Assembly (NCBI RefSeq): GCF_900290235.1 | Contig: NZ_OLMK01000050.1 | Span: 124,001-188,000, forward strand | Length of the DNA: 64,000 bases | Origin: Streptomyces sp. MA5143a | Lineage (GTDB): Bacteria > Actinomycetota > Actinomycetes > Streptomycetales > Streptomycetaceae | Reading direction: 5' to 3' | Shown: positions 26,298 through 34,979 of the stretch, piece by piece | Numbering within the stretch: the first letter of the stretch is position 1 | Layout: each line of letters starts with the position of its first letter | The notes under the pieces: generated by a model | Seen by the model: the letters and a program-made list of their open reading frames with translations, nothing else | Databases searched by the model: none | Told to the model about the DNA's origin: nothing | Made by a program: the position numbers and the translations under genes

Positions 26298-27008
26298 TCA
26301 CCGTCCTGTGGACGGGAACAGCAGCTCCGTCGCCGTGCGGAAGACGTCCTCCGGGTCCCGGTCGCCGACCACCGCGTCGAGGTTGTGGCTGAGGAGCAGC
26401 GTCGCGAAGCCGTGGGAGAGGGACCAGGCGGCGATGCCGGCCAGCCGGGGGTCCGCACCGCCGAACGCGGGGCGGGCGGTGCTGACCGCGACGCGCAGCC
26501 GCTCGCTCGACAGGGCGCGGGCGGTGGTCAGTTCGAGGTCGTCCTCGCGGAGCAGCTCCGGGCGGAACATCACCTGGAAATGAGCCGGGTGCTCACGGGC
26601 GAAGCGGACGTAGCGGACGCCCGCGTCCCGCAGGTCGTCGGCCCCGGTGAGCGTGGTGGCCAGGAGCGCGTGGCCCTCCGCCGCGATCGCCGTGAGCAGC
26701 CCCGTGCGGTCCTTGAAGTGGTGCGCCGGCGCCGCGTGCGAGACGCCCGCGCGGCGGGCCAGGTCCCGCAGGCTGAGCGCGGAGGGCCCGTCGGCGGCGA
26801 TGACGTCGAGCGCGGCGCGGAGGATCGCGCGTCGTAGATCGCCGTGGTGGTAGGGGCGGTCGGGACGGCCCGGACTGTCAGGACGGCCTGGACCGTCAGG
26901 ACGGCCTGGACCGTCAGGACGGCCTGGACCGTCAGGACCGCCCGGACTGTCAGGACGGTCGGGCTTGTCGAGTCGGTCGGCGCCGTTCGGGGAGCTGCTA
27001 CGGGGCAT
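26298..27008 (-). CDS. TetR-family transcriptional regulator
   Basis: The 236-residue regulator starts at ATG 27006-27008 (MPRSSSPNG). The DNA-binding domain is HGDLRRAILRAALDVIAADGPSALSLRDLARRAGVSHAAPAHHF, a canonical TetR helix-turn-helix. A ligand domain with the TetR_C-like pattern (RFAREHPAHFQVMFRPELL) follows. Before the HTH there is an odd run of GPGRPD repeats encoded by 18-base tandem repeats (about 26866-26960). It is divergent from the SCO6745-like gene, and two matching operators lie between them, so it likely represses itself and that neighbour. Confidence 0.9.
   Translation of the reverse strand: MPRSSSPNGADRLDKPDRPDSPGGPDGPGRPDGPGRPDGPGRPDSPGRPDRPYHHGDLRRAILRAALDVIAADGPSALSLRDLARRAGVSHAAPAHHFKDRTGLLTAIAAEGHALLATTLTGADDLRDAGVRYVRFAREHPAHFQVMFRPELLREDDLELTTARALSSERLRVAVSTARPAFGGADPRLAGIAAWSLSHGFATLLLSHNLDAVVGDRDPEDVFRTATELLFPSTGR
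26866..26960. repeat. 18-base repeats encoding GPGRPD in the TetR N-terminus
   Basis: About four in-frame copies of an 18-base unit (ggacggcctggaccgtca) encode a Gly/Pro/Asp/Arg-rich segment ahead of the helix-turn-helix domain. Units differ by one or two bases. Confidence 0.8.
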
Positions 27009-27027
27009 GGGGCCAGCGTAGCCCAAT

Positions 27028-27042
27028 CTTGTCGTTGACAAG
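27028..27042. promoter_or_regulatory. TetR operator 1 (CTTGTC-N3-GACAAG)
   Basis: The palindrome CTTGTCgttGACAAG lies 20 bases upstream of the TetR start. It contains TTGACA, a perfect -35 hexamer for the plus-strand gene, so a bound repressor would block it. Confidence 0.75.
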
Positions 27043-27062
27043 TTCGCGGCCGGTCGGGCAAT

Positions 27063-27077
27063 CTTGTCAGTGACAAG
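27063..27077. promoter_or_regulatory. TetR operator 2 (CTTGTC-N3-GACAAG)
   Basis: CTTGTCagtGACAAG repeats operator 1 exactly in its arms, and both are flanked by caat on the left and tt on the right. The two centres are 35 bases apart. It lies 48 bases ahead of the plus-strand start at 27125. Confidence 0.75.
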
Positions 27078-27124
27078 TTCCGGCTCGGTCGTCGTGGCCG
27101 GGGGAGCGGCGAGGGGGATGTGCC

Positions 27125-28054
27125 ATGTCCGAGAACGTCAGCGTCAGCATGAGCGGTGTGGGTGCGGAAGTGGGCCGGGGTGAGGGCGACGGCGTCGCGC
27201 CGGGCGAGGTCCGCCGGATGTGGCACCTGCTGGAGCCGCTGCATGCCGTCTTCTACTACGCGCCGGAGGTCTTCGAGGAGGCCGCCGCGCTGGGATATGA
27301 CGTGACGGAGCGCTGGCCGAGCTACTTCGCCTACCGGGCGGCCCCGTTGGGCGCGGCCGGGAGCGAGCGGGTGGCCTCCGCCTTCTACAGCTTCAGCCCG
27401 CGCATGGTCGCCGAACACATCGAGCCGGCCTGGCGGACCGCGAGCCCGGAGGCCGTGCTCGCGGCCCGGGACCGGGCGGTCGACCGGTTGTACCGCGGGT
27501 TGTTCGGGGAGCGCGCGCACAGTCCCGAACTCGCGGAGGCCGCCGCTCTGGCCCGCCGTGCCGCCGAGTCCGTGAGCACCGCGGGCCGCCCGCTGGCCGC
27601 CGCCAACGCCGAACTGCCCTGGCCCGAGCCCGCGCACCTCCAGCTCTGGCGGGCGGCGACGATCCTGCGCGAACACCGAGGGGACGGTCACCTGGCGGCC
27701 TTGCTGATCGCGGACCTCGACCCCACCGAATCCCTCGTCTCCTTCGCGGCGATAGGCGCGGCATCGGTGGCACGCTTCGAGAGCCGAGGCTGGACCCCGG
27801 CCGATTGGTCGGCCGCCCGCGACCGCCTGGCCGCACGCGGACTGGTCGACGCCGACGGTACGGCGACGGAAGCCGGCCGGAGCCTGCGCCGGGAGGTGGA
27901 GCGGCACACCGACCGACTGGCCGCCGAGCCCTGGCGGTTCCTCGGCCCGGCGGACACTGCCCGACTCGCCGACCTGCTGGGCGAATTCTGGGTCACCGCG
28001 ATCGGCTCGGGTCTGCTGCCGTCGGAGACGACGCTGGGCATAGGCAAGGTGTGA
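27125..28054 (+). CDS. SCO6745-family protein (SalK-like), likely TetR target
   Basis: The 309-residue cytosolic protein starts at ATG 27125 after GAGGGGG. It matches the actinobacterial SCO6745/SalK family by eye: RRMWHLLEPLHAVFYYAPEVFEEAAALGYD, WPSYFAYRAAPLGAAG, VASAFYSFSPRMVAEHIEPAW, a mid-section FEAIGAASVARFESRGWTPADW-type helix, and the C-terminal ADLLGEFWVTAIGSGLLP. Function is unknown in the family; one view is a helical protein with a winged-helix-like C-terminal half. Two operators upstream indicate induction when the divergent TetR releases DNA. Confidence 0.8.
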   Translation: MSENVSVSMSGVGAEVGRGEGDGVAPGEVRRMWHLLEPLHAVFYYAPEVFEEAAALGYDVTERWPSYFAYRAAPLGAAGSERVASAFYSFSPRMVAEHIEPAWRTASPEAVLAARDRAVDRLYRGLFGERAHSPELAEAAALARRAAESVSTAGRPLAAANAELPWPEPAHLQLWRAATILREHRGDGHLAALLIADLDPTESLVSFAAIGAASVARFESRGWTPADWSAARDRLAARGLVDADGTATEAGRSLRREVERHTDRLAAEPWRFLGPADTARLADLLGEFWVTAIGSGLLPSETTLGIGKV

Positions 28055-28179
28055 GCCCGGAGCCGGCGCCTGCCGATCCGCCCCTTACCCCCAGGGACTA
28101 CGGTGTCGGCCGGAGTGGGCAGGGAACACAGGCAGGGCAATCGAACCGAAGCAACCAGCAAGGCAGTGAGGAGGGTCGC

Positions 28180-28899
28180 GTGGTGCGTCAGAGGGGTGGG
28201 GTGGCCGTCGCCGCCCTGGTACTGGTCGCCGCCGTCAGCGGCTGTGAACCGGGCACGAAGGGTTCCGCGGGGCCGGCGGACAACCCGGGCGGGGGAGGCC
28301 CCGCCCTGGCCGCGGCGGAGTCCCTGACCGTCAAGGGCCGTGCGCCGAAGACCGGTTACGACCGGGAGGAGTTCGGCAGCCCCTGGGCCGACACCGACTC
28401 CAATGACTGCGACACCCGGGACGACATACTCCAACGCGACCTGGAGGACGTGAAGTTCCGGGACGGGGACTGCCGGGTGGCCTCCGGTGTGCTCGACCCG
28501 GACCCGTACACCGGCGAGGACGTGTCGTTCGTACGGGGCCGCAGCCAGATCGACATAGACCACATCGTGGCCCTGTCCGACGCCTGGCAGAAGGGCGCCC
28601 AGAAGTGGGACGACAGCAAGCGCATAGCCCTGGCCAACGACCCGCTCAACCTCCTCGCGGTCGACGCCGGCACCAACCGGGGCAAGGGCGACGGCGACGC
28701 GGCCACCTGGCTCCCGCCCAACAAGGCCTACCGGTGCACATACGTGGCGGCCCAGGTCGCCGTGAAGAAGAAGTACGAGCTGTGGGTCACCTCGGCCGAA
28801 CAGTCCGCGATGAAGCGGGTGCTGAGCGACTGCCCCGACCAGAAGCTCCCCAGCGGCGGCAACCCGACCAAGGCCCCGGCCCGCTTCCACGCGGACTGA
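28180..28899 (+). CDS. Secreted HNH-family lipoprotein (DUF1524-type nuclease)
   Basis: The 239-residue product starts at GTG 28180 with GGAGG five bases upstream. A lipoprotein signal peptide ends at the lipobox VSGC, so it is exported and lipid-anchored. The DUF1524/HNH core is present: GRSQIDIDHIVALSDAWQKGA holds the DH of the His-Me finger, followed by NDPLNLLAVDAGTNRGKGD with conserved Asn and the Lys-rich loop, and PNKAYRCTYVAAQVAVKKKY. Members are small extracellular nucleases found in many streptomycetes. It is followed by a convergent terminator. Confidence 0.88.
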   Translation: MVRQRGGVAVAALVLVAAVSGCEPGTKGSAGPADNPGGGGPALAAAESLTVKGRAPKTGYDREEFGSPWADTDSNDCDTRDDILQRDLEDVKFRDGDCRVASGVLDPDPYTGEDVSFVRGRSQIDIDHIVALSDAWQKGAQKWDDSKRIALANDPLNLLAVDAGTNRGKGDGDAATWLPPNKAYRCTYVAAQVAVKKKYELWVTSAEQSAMKRVLSDCPDQKLPSGGNPTKAPARFHAD

Positions 28900-28927
28900 G
28901 GCCCTGAGGGATCGCTCGACCGTGCGC

Positions 28928-28971
28928 CCCGCGGGGCTCGTGCGGGTCGTGCCCGATGCGAGCCCCGCGGG
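28928..28971. terminator. Convergent hairpin after the HNH lipoprotein gene
   Basis: A perfect 13-base stem (28928-28940 with 28959-28971) closes an 18-base loop between two convergent genes. There is no U-run. Confidence 0.6.
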
Positions 28972-28978
28972 CGTCAGG

Positions 28979-29713
28979 TCAGCTCAAGTCCTTGTCCAGG
29001 TCGATGACCTTGCCCTTGGGGGCGTCGGCCGGGACCGGCTTGTCGTAGTCGGTGAAGCTCATGTCGCCCGGCTCCTTGGCGGACTTGCTCACGACCCGCA
29101 GGAGGTAGGGCTTGCCCTTGGTGGCGACGGACAGGGTGTACCGGTCCTTGCCGTCCTTCTCGTGGAGGAGGATCGCGGGGGTGCCGTCGACCGTGGTGGT
29201 CTTGCCGCGCTCGGCGTCGGAGTTGGTGTCCTCGAAGTCGGCGAGCACGGTGTCCAGGTCGCAGAAGCTGGCCATCTCCTTGGAGTCCTCGGTGGTCGCG
29301 GACGTCTTGGTCCACTTGCCGGCCAGCATGTCCACGATCATGTCGGTCTCCTCCTTGGAGGAACCGCCGCCCTGGGCACGCAGGAACGCCTCGTCGTACT
29401 TCATGTAGATCGTGTCGCCGGTCTTGATCAGGTCGGCCTTGCCGTCCTTCATGCCGATCGTGCCGGCGCAGTCGCCCTTCTTGTTGAGGGCCATGTCGAG
29501 GTTGATCGTGCCGCCGGCGCTGTCGTCCTGGATCTCGCCCTTCATCCGGAGCGAGTCGGCGTCGGAGGTGGCCTTCACGGCCTTGTCGGCGATCTCGCCG
29601 CCGCTCAGACCGGAGAACGGCTCGTTCGACTTGTCCTCGCCGGGCAGACAGCCGGTGAGCGAGAAGGTGGCCGCGGCGGCGATGCAGAGAGCGGCGAGAG
29701 CGGTGCGACGCAT
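28979..29713 (-). CDS. Exported lipoprotein, LppX/LprAFG-like
   Basis: The 244-residue protein starts at ATG 29711-29713 after AGGGGGA. The signal peptide MRRTALAALCIAAAATFSLTGC carries a clear lipobox. The mature part (ADKAVKATSDADSLRMKGEI, DTIYMKYDEAFLRAQ, GTPAILLHEKDGKDRYTLSVATKGKPYLLRV) resembles the LolA/LppX fold seen in actinobacterial lipoproteins that hold lipids, but similarity is by pattern only. It sits alone between the HNH gene and a small exported gene. Function is unknown. Confidence 0.7.
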   Translation of the reverse strand: MRRTALAALCIAAAATFSLTGCLPGEDKSNEPFSGLSGGEIADKAVKATSDADSLRMKGEIQDDSAGGTINLDMALNKKGDCAGTIGMKDGKADLIKTGDTIYMKYDEAFLRAQGGGSSKEETDMIVDMLAGKWTKTSATTEDSKEMASFCDLDTVLADFEDTNSDAERGKTTTVDGTPAILLHEKDGKDRYTLSVATKGKPYLLRVVSKSAKEPGDMSFTDYDKPVPADAPKGKVIDLDKDLS

Positions 29714-29857
29714 GGGAAATCCCCCTGGGTTGTGATGAGTGAGCGGTGCCGCCGCCGCACGCGGGCACGGGTGTGCGTACGGCGGCGGACGTGAGCGGGT
29801 GAGCGGTGATCTCGGATCGGCGGGTGGTGACACCCGCCCGATGGGCGGAGGTGTCTG

Positions 29858-30241
29858 TCAGTAGGCGCGGGTGGCGAGTTGCTCGCCCGCCGAGTCGTAA
29901 ACCGTGACGTGACCCCGCTCGTCGTGCTTCCAGTCGGCGAAGGCGGCGGCGATCAGCCGGGCGGGGCGGGTACCGCCGCCCGGTGGGCCGCCGGTGAGGT
30001 CCGTGAGGACATCGGCTGAGTCGGTTCCGCCCGCCGGTGGCGCGGGTCTGTGCACGTCGGTGACATGCGAGACGGCGACTCTCTCGGCGGAGGTGCCGTG
30101 AGTGTTCACAAATCGCTTGAAGCGGTCGGCGGAGCCGGTGCCGTAGGAGGCGCCGTCACCGCTCCCGGCGTTCGCCGAGACCACCCCGATAACGAGGAGC
30201 CCGACCGCCGCATGCAGTGTGAGCTGCGCCTTCATACCCAT
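29858..30241 (-). CDS. Small exported hypothetical protein
   Basis: The 127-residue product begins MGMKAQLTLHAAVGLLVIGV with GGAGG seven bases before ATG 30239-30241. One signal or anchor helix ends near SANAGSG. The rest (SADRFKRFVNTHGTSAERVAVSHVTDV, FADWKHDERGHVTVYDSAGEQLATRAY) has no recognised domain. It is divergent from the methylase gene and is preceded by a putative vegetative promoter overlapped by an inverted repeat. Confidence 0.65.
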   Translation of the reverse strand: MGMKAQLTLHAAVGLLVIGVVSANAGSGDGASYGTGSADRFKRFVNTHGTSAERVAVSHVTDVHRPAPPAGGTDSADVLTDLTGGPPGGGTRPARLIAAAFADWKHDERGHVTVYDSAGEQLATRAY

Positions 30242-30337
30242 GGTCGTGCCTCCTCTCCTGGTGGATGACCGCACGACGAGGTGTGACCACCCGAGGCGGG
30301 CGGCTCGTCGTTCGATGGGTTAATCACAGCAGAGCTT

Positions 30338-30361
30338 GTGAACCGAGTCAACACGGTTCAC
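30338..30361. promoter_or_regulatory. Inverted repeat GTGAACCG-N8-CGGTTCAC over a minus-strand promoter
   Basis: Perfect eight-base arms flank an eight-base spacer. On the minus strand the spacer includes TTGACT, followed 17 bases later by TGTGAT, a plausible vegetative sigma-factor promoter for the small exported protein at 29858. The repeat overlaps the -35 box, as a repressor site would. It is also about 90 bases ahead of the divergent methylase gene. Confidence 0.5.
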
Positions 30362-30452
30362 GATAACGAGTGCGTACACGGCGTGAAGCGGTAGATCTTG
30401 CGTGCGTCGGTATGCTCAACGCCACACACCAGGTACGAGGGGAGCCGGGCGC

Positions 30453-32480
30453 GTGCAGGACAACGGGACAGAGGTCACCGCCGCGGAGATCGCGCGGCTC
30501 GCCGGCGTCGGCCGCGCCGCCGTCAGCAACTGGCGCCGCCGCCACGCCGACTTCCCCAGGCCGGTCGGCGGTACGGAGACCAGCCCGTCCTTCGCGCTGA
30601 CCGACGTCGAGGAGTGGCTGCGCAAGCAGGGCAAGCTCGCCGAGGTCCCGCTCAAGGAGCGGGTCTGGCAGCAGGTCACCGGCCACCCGGACGGCCCCGT
30701 CGCCGCCCTGGTGCACGCCGGCTGCGCCCTGCTGTACCTCCACGACCGGCCCCTGGCCTGGCTGGAGTCGAGCGCCACGGACGACGACGAACAGTTGGCC
30801 GACGGTCTGGCCGACCAGCTCGCACGGCTTCTCGGCCCGCGTTTCGGTCCGGACGGCGAGCCCGCCGTGCACGCACCCACGGCCGCCGAGCTGCGGCCCT
30901 CCGTTCCGCTGCTGCGGGGCGCCACCGAACTCGCGGCGGACCTGGGCGCACGGCAGACCTTCGAGTTCCTGCTGGCCCGCCATCTCGACGCCAACCCCCG
31001 CCAGTACACGCTCACTCCGGGCGGGCTGGCCGAGCTGATGGCCGAACTCGCCGGGCCCGCCCGCACCGTGTTCGACCCTGCCTGCGGCACCGGCGCACTC
31101 CTGCGCGCCGTCGCCCCCCGCCCCGGCCAGGAGCTCCACGGCCAGGACAGCGCCCCGGAACTGGCCGCCCTCACCGCGCTACGCCTCGCCCTGCGTACCA
31201 AGAGCGCCATCCGCACCGCCGCCGGGGACAGCCTCCGCGCGGACGCCCACCCACACCTCAGGGCCGAGGCGGTGCTCTGCCACCCGCCGTTCAACGAGCG
31301 CAACTGGGGCCACGACGAACTCGCCTACGACCCGCGCTGGGAGTACGGCTTCCCGGCCCGCACCGAATCCGAACTCGCCTGGGTGCAGCACGCGCTGGCC
31401 CGGCTGGAGGACGGCGGCACTGCCGTCCTGCTGATGCCGCCGGCCGTCGCGAGCCGCCGCTCCGGGCGCCGTATCCGCGCCGACCTGCTGCGCCGGGGCG
31501 CCCTGCGCGCCGTGATCGCCCTGCCCGTCGGCGCGGCACCCCCGTACAACATCCCACTGCACCTGTGGGTGCTGCGTCGGCCGGGCAGGACGCCGGCGCC
31601 GCCGGAGCTGCTGCTCGTGGACACCGGGCGGCTCGGCGCCGAGGGGCGGGGAGGCGTCGACTGGGCGGCGGTGACAGCCGCCGTGCAGGAGGCGTGGAAG
31701 CCGTTCGACCGCACCGGCGAGGCCGTGGCACGCCCTGGGCTGAGCCGTTCGATGCCGGTCATCGAACTGCTCGACGACGACGTGGACCTGGCCCCCGCCC
31801 GGCATCTGCCACCACCGGCCGCGGGCGGCGGAGCCGCGGAACTCGGCACCGTACGCGAACGCCTCGGCGAGACCCTGCGGCTGACCGCCGATCTCACGCC
31901 CCCGCTCGCCGACGAGACGCAGCCCCCGCGCTGGCCGCTCACCACCGTGGGGGAACTCGCGCGCGGTGGGGCCCTGTTGCTGCGCACCGGCGGGAACGGC
32001 CCCCACGCGCGGGTGCTCACCGACCATGACGTCCTCGCGGGCACGGCACCGTCGGGGACCCTCACCGAGACCGGGGAGGAGCCGGTGCTGGTGGAGCGCG
32101 GCGACATCGTCGTCCCCGTCCTCGGCGGCGGCGGGATCGCCCGCGTCGTCGACGAGGACACCGCCGGAGCCGCCCTCGGCCGCAACCTCACGCTCCTGCG
32201 CCCCGACCCGGCGGCGCTCGACGCGTGGTTCGTCGCCGGTTTCCTGCGCGGCACCGCCAACAGCCGCCAGGCCAGCAGTTACGCCTCCACCGCCAGCCGC
32301 CTCGACGTACGCCGCCTCCAACTGCCCCGGCTGCCCCTGGAGCAGCAGCGCCGCTACGGCGAGCGGTTCCGGGCCCTCGCCGCCTTCGAGGACGCGCTCC
32401 GCGAGGCGGGCCGCCTGGGCACCCGGCTCGTGCGCGGTATGTACGACGGACTGACGGACGGAACGGTCTCCCCGGACTGA
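30453..32480 (+). CDS. HsdM-like N6-adenine methylase domain protein with HTH and HsdS-like end
   Basis: The 675-residue protein starts at GTG 30453. The first 60 residues hold an HTH (TAAEIARLAGVGRAAVSNWRRRH). Residues about 130-430 resemble type I HsdM: SAM motif I VFDPACGTGALLRA at 206-219, then motif IV, where NPP(F/Y) is expected but CHPPF (276-280) is present. The C-terminal 180 residues (PPRWPLTTVGELARGGALLL, GDIVVPVLGGGGIARVV, FVAGFLRGTANSRQASSYASTASRLDVRRLQLP, LPLEQQRRYGERFRAL) look like one HsdS target-recognition repeat. No HsdR or nuclease gene is nearby. It could be a DNA-binding regulator built from a methylase. Confidence 0.75.
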   Translation: MQDNGTEVTAAEIARLAGVGRAAVSNWRRRHADFPRPVGGTETSPSFALTDVEEWLRKQGKLAEVPLKERVWQQVTGHPDGPVAALVHAGCALLYLHDRPLAWLESSATDDDEQLADGLADQLARLLGPRFGPDGEPAVHAPTAAELRPSVPLLRGATELAADLGARQTFEFLLARHLDANPRQYTLTPGGLAELMAELAGPARTVFDPACGTGALLRAVAPRPGQELHGQDSAPELAALTALRLALRTKSAIRTAAGDSLRADAHPHLRAEAVLCHPPFNERNWGHDELAYDPRWEYGFPARTESELAWVQHALARLEDGGTAVLLMPPAVASRRSGRRIRADLLRRGALRAVIALPVGAAPPYNIPLHLWVLRRPGRTPAPPELLLVDTGRLGAEGRGGVDWAAVTAAVQEAWKPFDRTGEAVARPGLSRSMPVIELLDDDVDLAPARHLPPPAAGGGAAELGTVRERLGETLRLTADLTPPLADETQPPRWPLTTVGELARGGALLLRTGGNGPHARVLTDHDVLAGTAPSGTLTETGEEPVLVERGDIVVPVLGGGGIARVVDEDTAGAALGRNLTLLRPDPAALDAWFVAGFLRGTANSRQASSYASTASRLDVRRLQLPRLPLEQQRRYGERFRALAAFEDALREAGRLGTRLVRGMYDGLTDGTVSPD

Positions 32481-32697
32481 AAACGACGAACTGCCCTTAC
32501 GATCAGGTGGGTCCGCCGAACGAGCGTGTGGATCCGCCGGGACGAACGACACGGTTCCACCGGACGGAACCACTCCGCACCGGGCGGCGTGACCAGGACT
32601 GCAACGGTTGTCCACAACCCTGGACCGCCCGTCGTGGTCGACCTATACGCTCGGAACGACATCGCGGTCCACTTCCACCAGGCCTTCAGGAGCAGCC

Positions 32698-33315
32698 ATG
32701 CACGGCCACGGCTACGCGCCGCAACAGCCCCCCGGCCCCTCGCAGGGGGCGCCGGTCACGCTGCGTGTGATCTTCGTGGTGGTCACCGTCATGAGCTGCG
32801 GCCTCCTCGGCTGGGCCAGCCTGTTGCGACTGGCCTCCGTCACCCGCAAACCGCGCGACTGGTTCCTGTTCGCCCTGGCGGTCGTGCACATCGTCGCGAC
32901 GCTCTACATCATCGGCACCGACCCGGGCGAGGACGAGTTCACCACCTGGCGCGGCGACGTCGGCATGTCGATGCTGTTCGGCGGACTCGTGGCCACCGTC
33001 GCGTACTACCTGTACGCGGACATACGCCACTTCAGCCCGCCCCGCCCGGCCCCGCCCTCGGCGTACGCCCAGACCACGGTCTACTCCCAGCAGACGGGTT
33101 ACAGCTACCCGCCGGTGCAGGTCCCGCAGCCGCAGCCCTACACCCCGGCCCCGCAGCCGCCCGTCCAGTCGCAGTCGACGCCGATCCCGGGTCCCCCCGT
33201 CCAGCCGGGGCCCGCGCCGGATCCGCAGCGACCCGGCCCGGCCCGCATCGACCAGGTGCGCGCCGAACTCGACGAGCTCAGTGACTATCTCCGCAGAAAC
33301 GAAGGAGACCGGTGA
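32698..33315 (+). CDS. Membrane protein of unknown function, coupled to the kinase gene
   Basis: The 205-residue protein starts at ATG 32698 with GGAG upstream. Three hydrophobic segments are seen (VTLRVIFVVVTVMSCGLLGWASL, WFLFALAVVHIVATLYIIG, MSMLFGGLVATVAYYLYA), followed by a Pro/Gln/Tyr-rich cytoplasmic tail (YPPVQVPQPQPYTPAPQPP) and a short helix (RIDQVRAELDELSDYLRRNEGD). Its stop codon overlaps the GTG of the Ser/Thr kinase gene (GTGA). It may tether or be modified by the soluble kinase. Confidence 0.7.
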   Translation: MHGHGYAPQQPPGPSQGAPVTLRVIFVVVTVMSCGLLGWASLLRLASVTRKPRDWFLFALAVVHIVATLYIIGTDPGEDEFTTWRGDVGMSMLFGGLVATVAYYLYADIRHFSPPRPAPPSAYAQTTVYSQQTGYSYPPVQVPQPQPYTPAPQPPVQSQSTPIPGPPVQPGPAPDPQRPGPARIDQVRAELDELSDYLRRNEGDR

Positions 33316-34847
33316 CCCAGGGGACCGGACGCCTGATCACCGGCCGCTACGAACTGTCCACCCTCATCGGGCAGGGCGGCATGGGCCAGGTGTGGACGGC
33401 GTACGACCAGCGCCTCGACCGGCGGGTGGCGGTCAAGCTGCTGCGCCCGGACAAGGTCGCCGGCCAGGAGGCCGACGAGCTGCGCCGCCGCTTCGTGCGC
33501 GAGTGCCGGGTCACGGCCCAGGTCGACCACCCCGGCCTGGTCACCGTGCACGACGCGGGCAGCGAGGGCGAGGAGCTGTTCCTCGTCATGCAGTACGTCG
33601 ACGGGGCGGACCTCTCCGACCACCTCGCCGAGCACGACCCCTACCCGTGGCAGTGGACGGTCGCGGTCGCCGCCCAGCTGTGCGCGGTACTGTCCGCCGT
33701 GCACGCGGTGCCGATCATCCACCGCGACCTCAAGCCGCGGAACGTGATGGTCAAGCAGGACGGCACGGTCACCGTCCTCGACCTCGGTGTCGCCTCCGTG
33801 ATGGACACCGACACCACCCGTCTCACCCACACCGGCTCGCCCATCGGCAGCCCCGCCTACATGGCCCCCGAGCAGGCCATGGGCGGCGCGGTCGGCCCGT
33901 ACACCGACCTGTACGCCCTCGGTGTGCTGATGCACGAACTGCTCAGCGGGAACGTGCCGTTCACGGGCTCCACGGCCCTCGGCGTCCTCCACCGCCATCT
34001 GTACGAGCCGCCCGTCCCCGTCCGCCGTATCCGCCCCGAGGTCCCCGAGGCGCTGGAGACGCTGGTGCTGCGGCTGCTCTCCAAGGACCCGCAGCACCGC
34101 ACGTCCTCCGCACAGGAGACCTACGAGCAGCTCCTGCCGCTGCTCCCGGCGCGCGGCATGCCCACGGGCTCGCCGCTCGACCCCACCCGCCCCTTCCTGC
34201 GCCCGCACGCCCCCTGGCCGGACCGTGCCCGGATCCCCGCGCCGCAGCCCTCCGCCGCCCCGGCGGAGGCCCCTTCCGTCGACAAGCCCGATGTCGCGGG
34301 CGCCGTCGACGAGGTCAAGCGGCTGCTCGGCGAGGGCCGCATCACCCAGGCCGTCGACATCCTCGGCGCGATCCTGCCGGCCGCCGCCGCCCAGCACGGC
34401 GAGCACTCACCTGTCGTGCGCACCCTGCGCAAGCAGTACGCGGCCACGCTCATGGACGACGGGCAGTACCGCCGCGCGCTGCCCGAGCTGCGCCGCCTCG
34501 CCGACGAGCGCGCCGCCGAGGCGGGCCAGGCCGACCCGCAGTCCCTGCGTTTCCGCTACGACTCCGCCCAGTGCCTCGAACAGCTCGGCGAACCCGCGGC
34601 GGCCCTCTCCGAGTACCGCTCGCTGCTGCCGTACTTCGAGAACCAGTACGTGGGCGGCGACCCCGAGCTGGCCCTCGACGTCCGCCGCCGCATAGGCCAC
34701 CTGCTCCTCGCCCTCGGCGACCGGGGCGCCGCCCACGAGACCCTGGGCCGCCTCCTGCTGGACGTGGAGCGGCTGCGGGGCCCCGGCCATCCGCTGGCGG
34801 GGGAGGTCCGGCGGACCTTGCAGTGGCTGGGGCAGGTGCGCGGCTGA
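33312..34847 (+). CDS. Soluble Ser/Thr protein kinase with C-terminal TPR-like region
   Basis: The 511-residue protein is a Hanks-type kinase. GTG 33312 overlaps the previous stop. The catalytic domain spans residues about 10-275: glycine loop LIGQGGMGQVW, lysine in VAVKLLRPD, catalytic loop IHRDLKPRNVMV (136-147), and DLG in VLDLGVASVM in place of DFG, as in many bacterial kinases, then GSPAYMAPEQ. There is no transmembrane helix. Residues about 330-505 form TPR-like helices (AVDEVKRLLGEGRITQAVDIL, LRFRYDSAQCLEQLGEPAAALSEY) suited to protein binding. Regulation probably involves the coupled membrane protein upstream. Confidence 0.92.
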   Translation: MTQGTGRLITGRYELSTLIGQGGMGQVWTAYDQRLDRRVAVKLLRPDKVAGQEADELRRRFVRECRVTAQVDHPGLVTVHDAGSEGEELFLVMQYVDGADLSDHLAEHDPYPWQWTVAVAAQLCAVLSAVHAVPIIHRDLKPRNVMVKQDGTVTVLDLGVASVMDTDTTRLTHTGSPIGSPAYMAPEQAMGGAVGPYTDLYALGVLMHELLSGNVPFTGSTALGVLHRHLYEPPVPVRRIRPEVPEALETLVLRLLSKDPQHRTSSAQETYEQLLPLLPARGMPTGSPLDPTRPFLRPHAPWPDRARIPAPQPSAAPAEAPSVDKPDVAGAVDEVKRLLGEGRITQAVDILGAILPAAAAQHGEHSPVVRTLRKQYAATLMDDGQYRRALPELRRLADERAAEAGQADPQSLRFRYDSAQCLEQLGEPAAALSEYRSLLPYFENQYVGGDPELALDVRRRIGHLLLALGDRGAAHETLGRLLLDVERLRGPGHPLAGEVRRTLQWLGQVRG

Positions 34848-34979
34848 CACCCACGGCGGGCATATGTTTTGCGCCGCCTTGGCCGAAGTTTGCCGCATCG
34901 CAGAGACGGTGTTTCCCGAACGCGGAGCCGACACCGCTTAGCTGTGCACACACACATCGATCAAGGGGTGGGGCCAACC

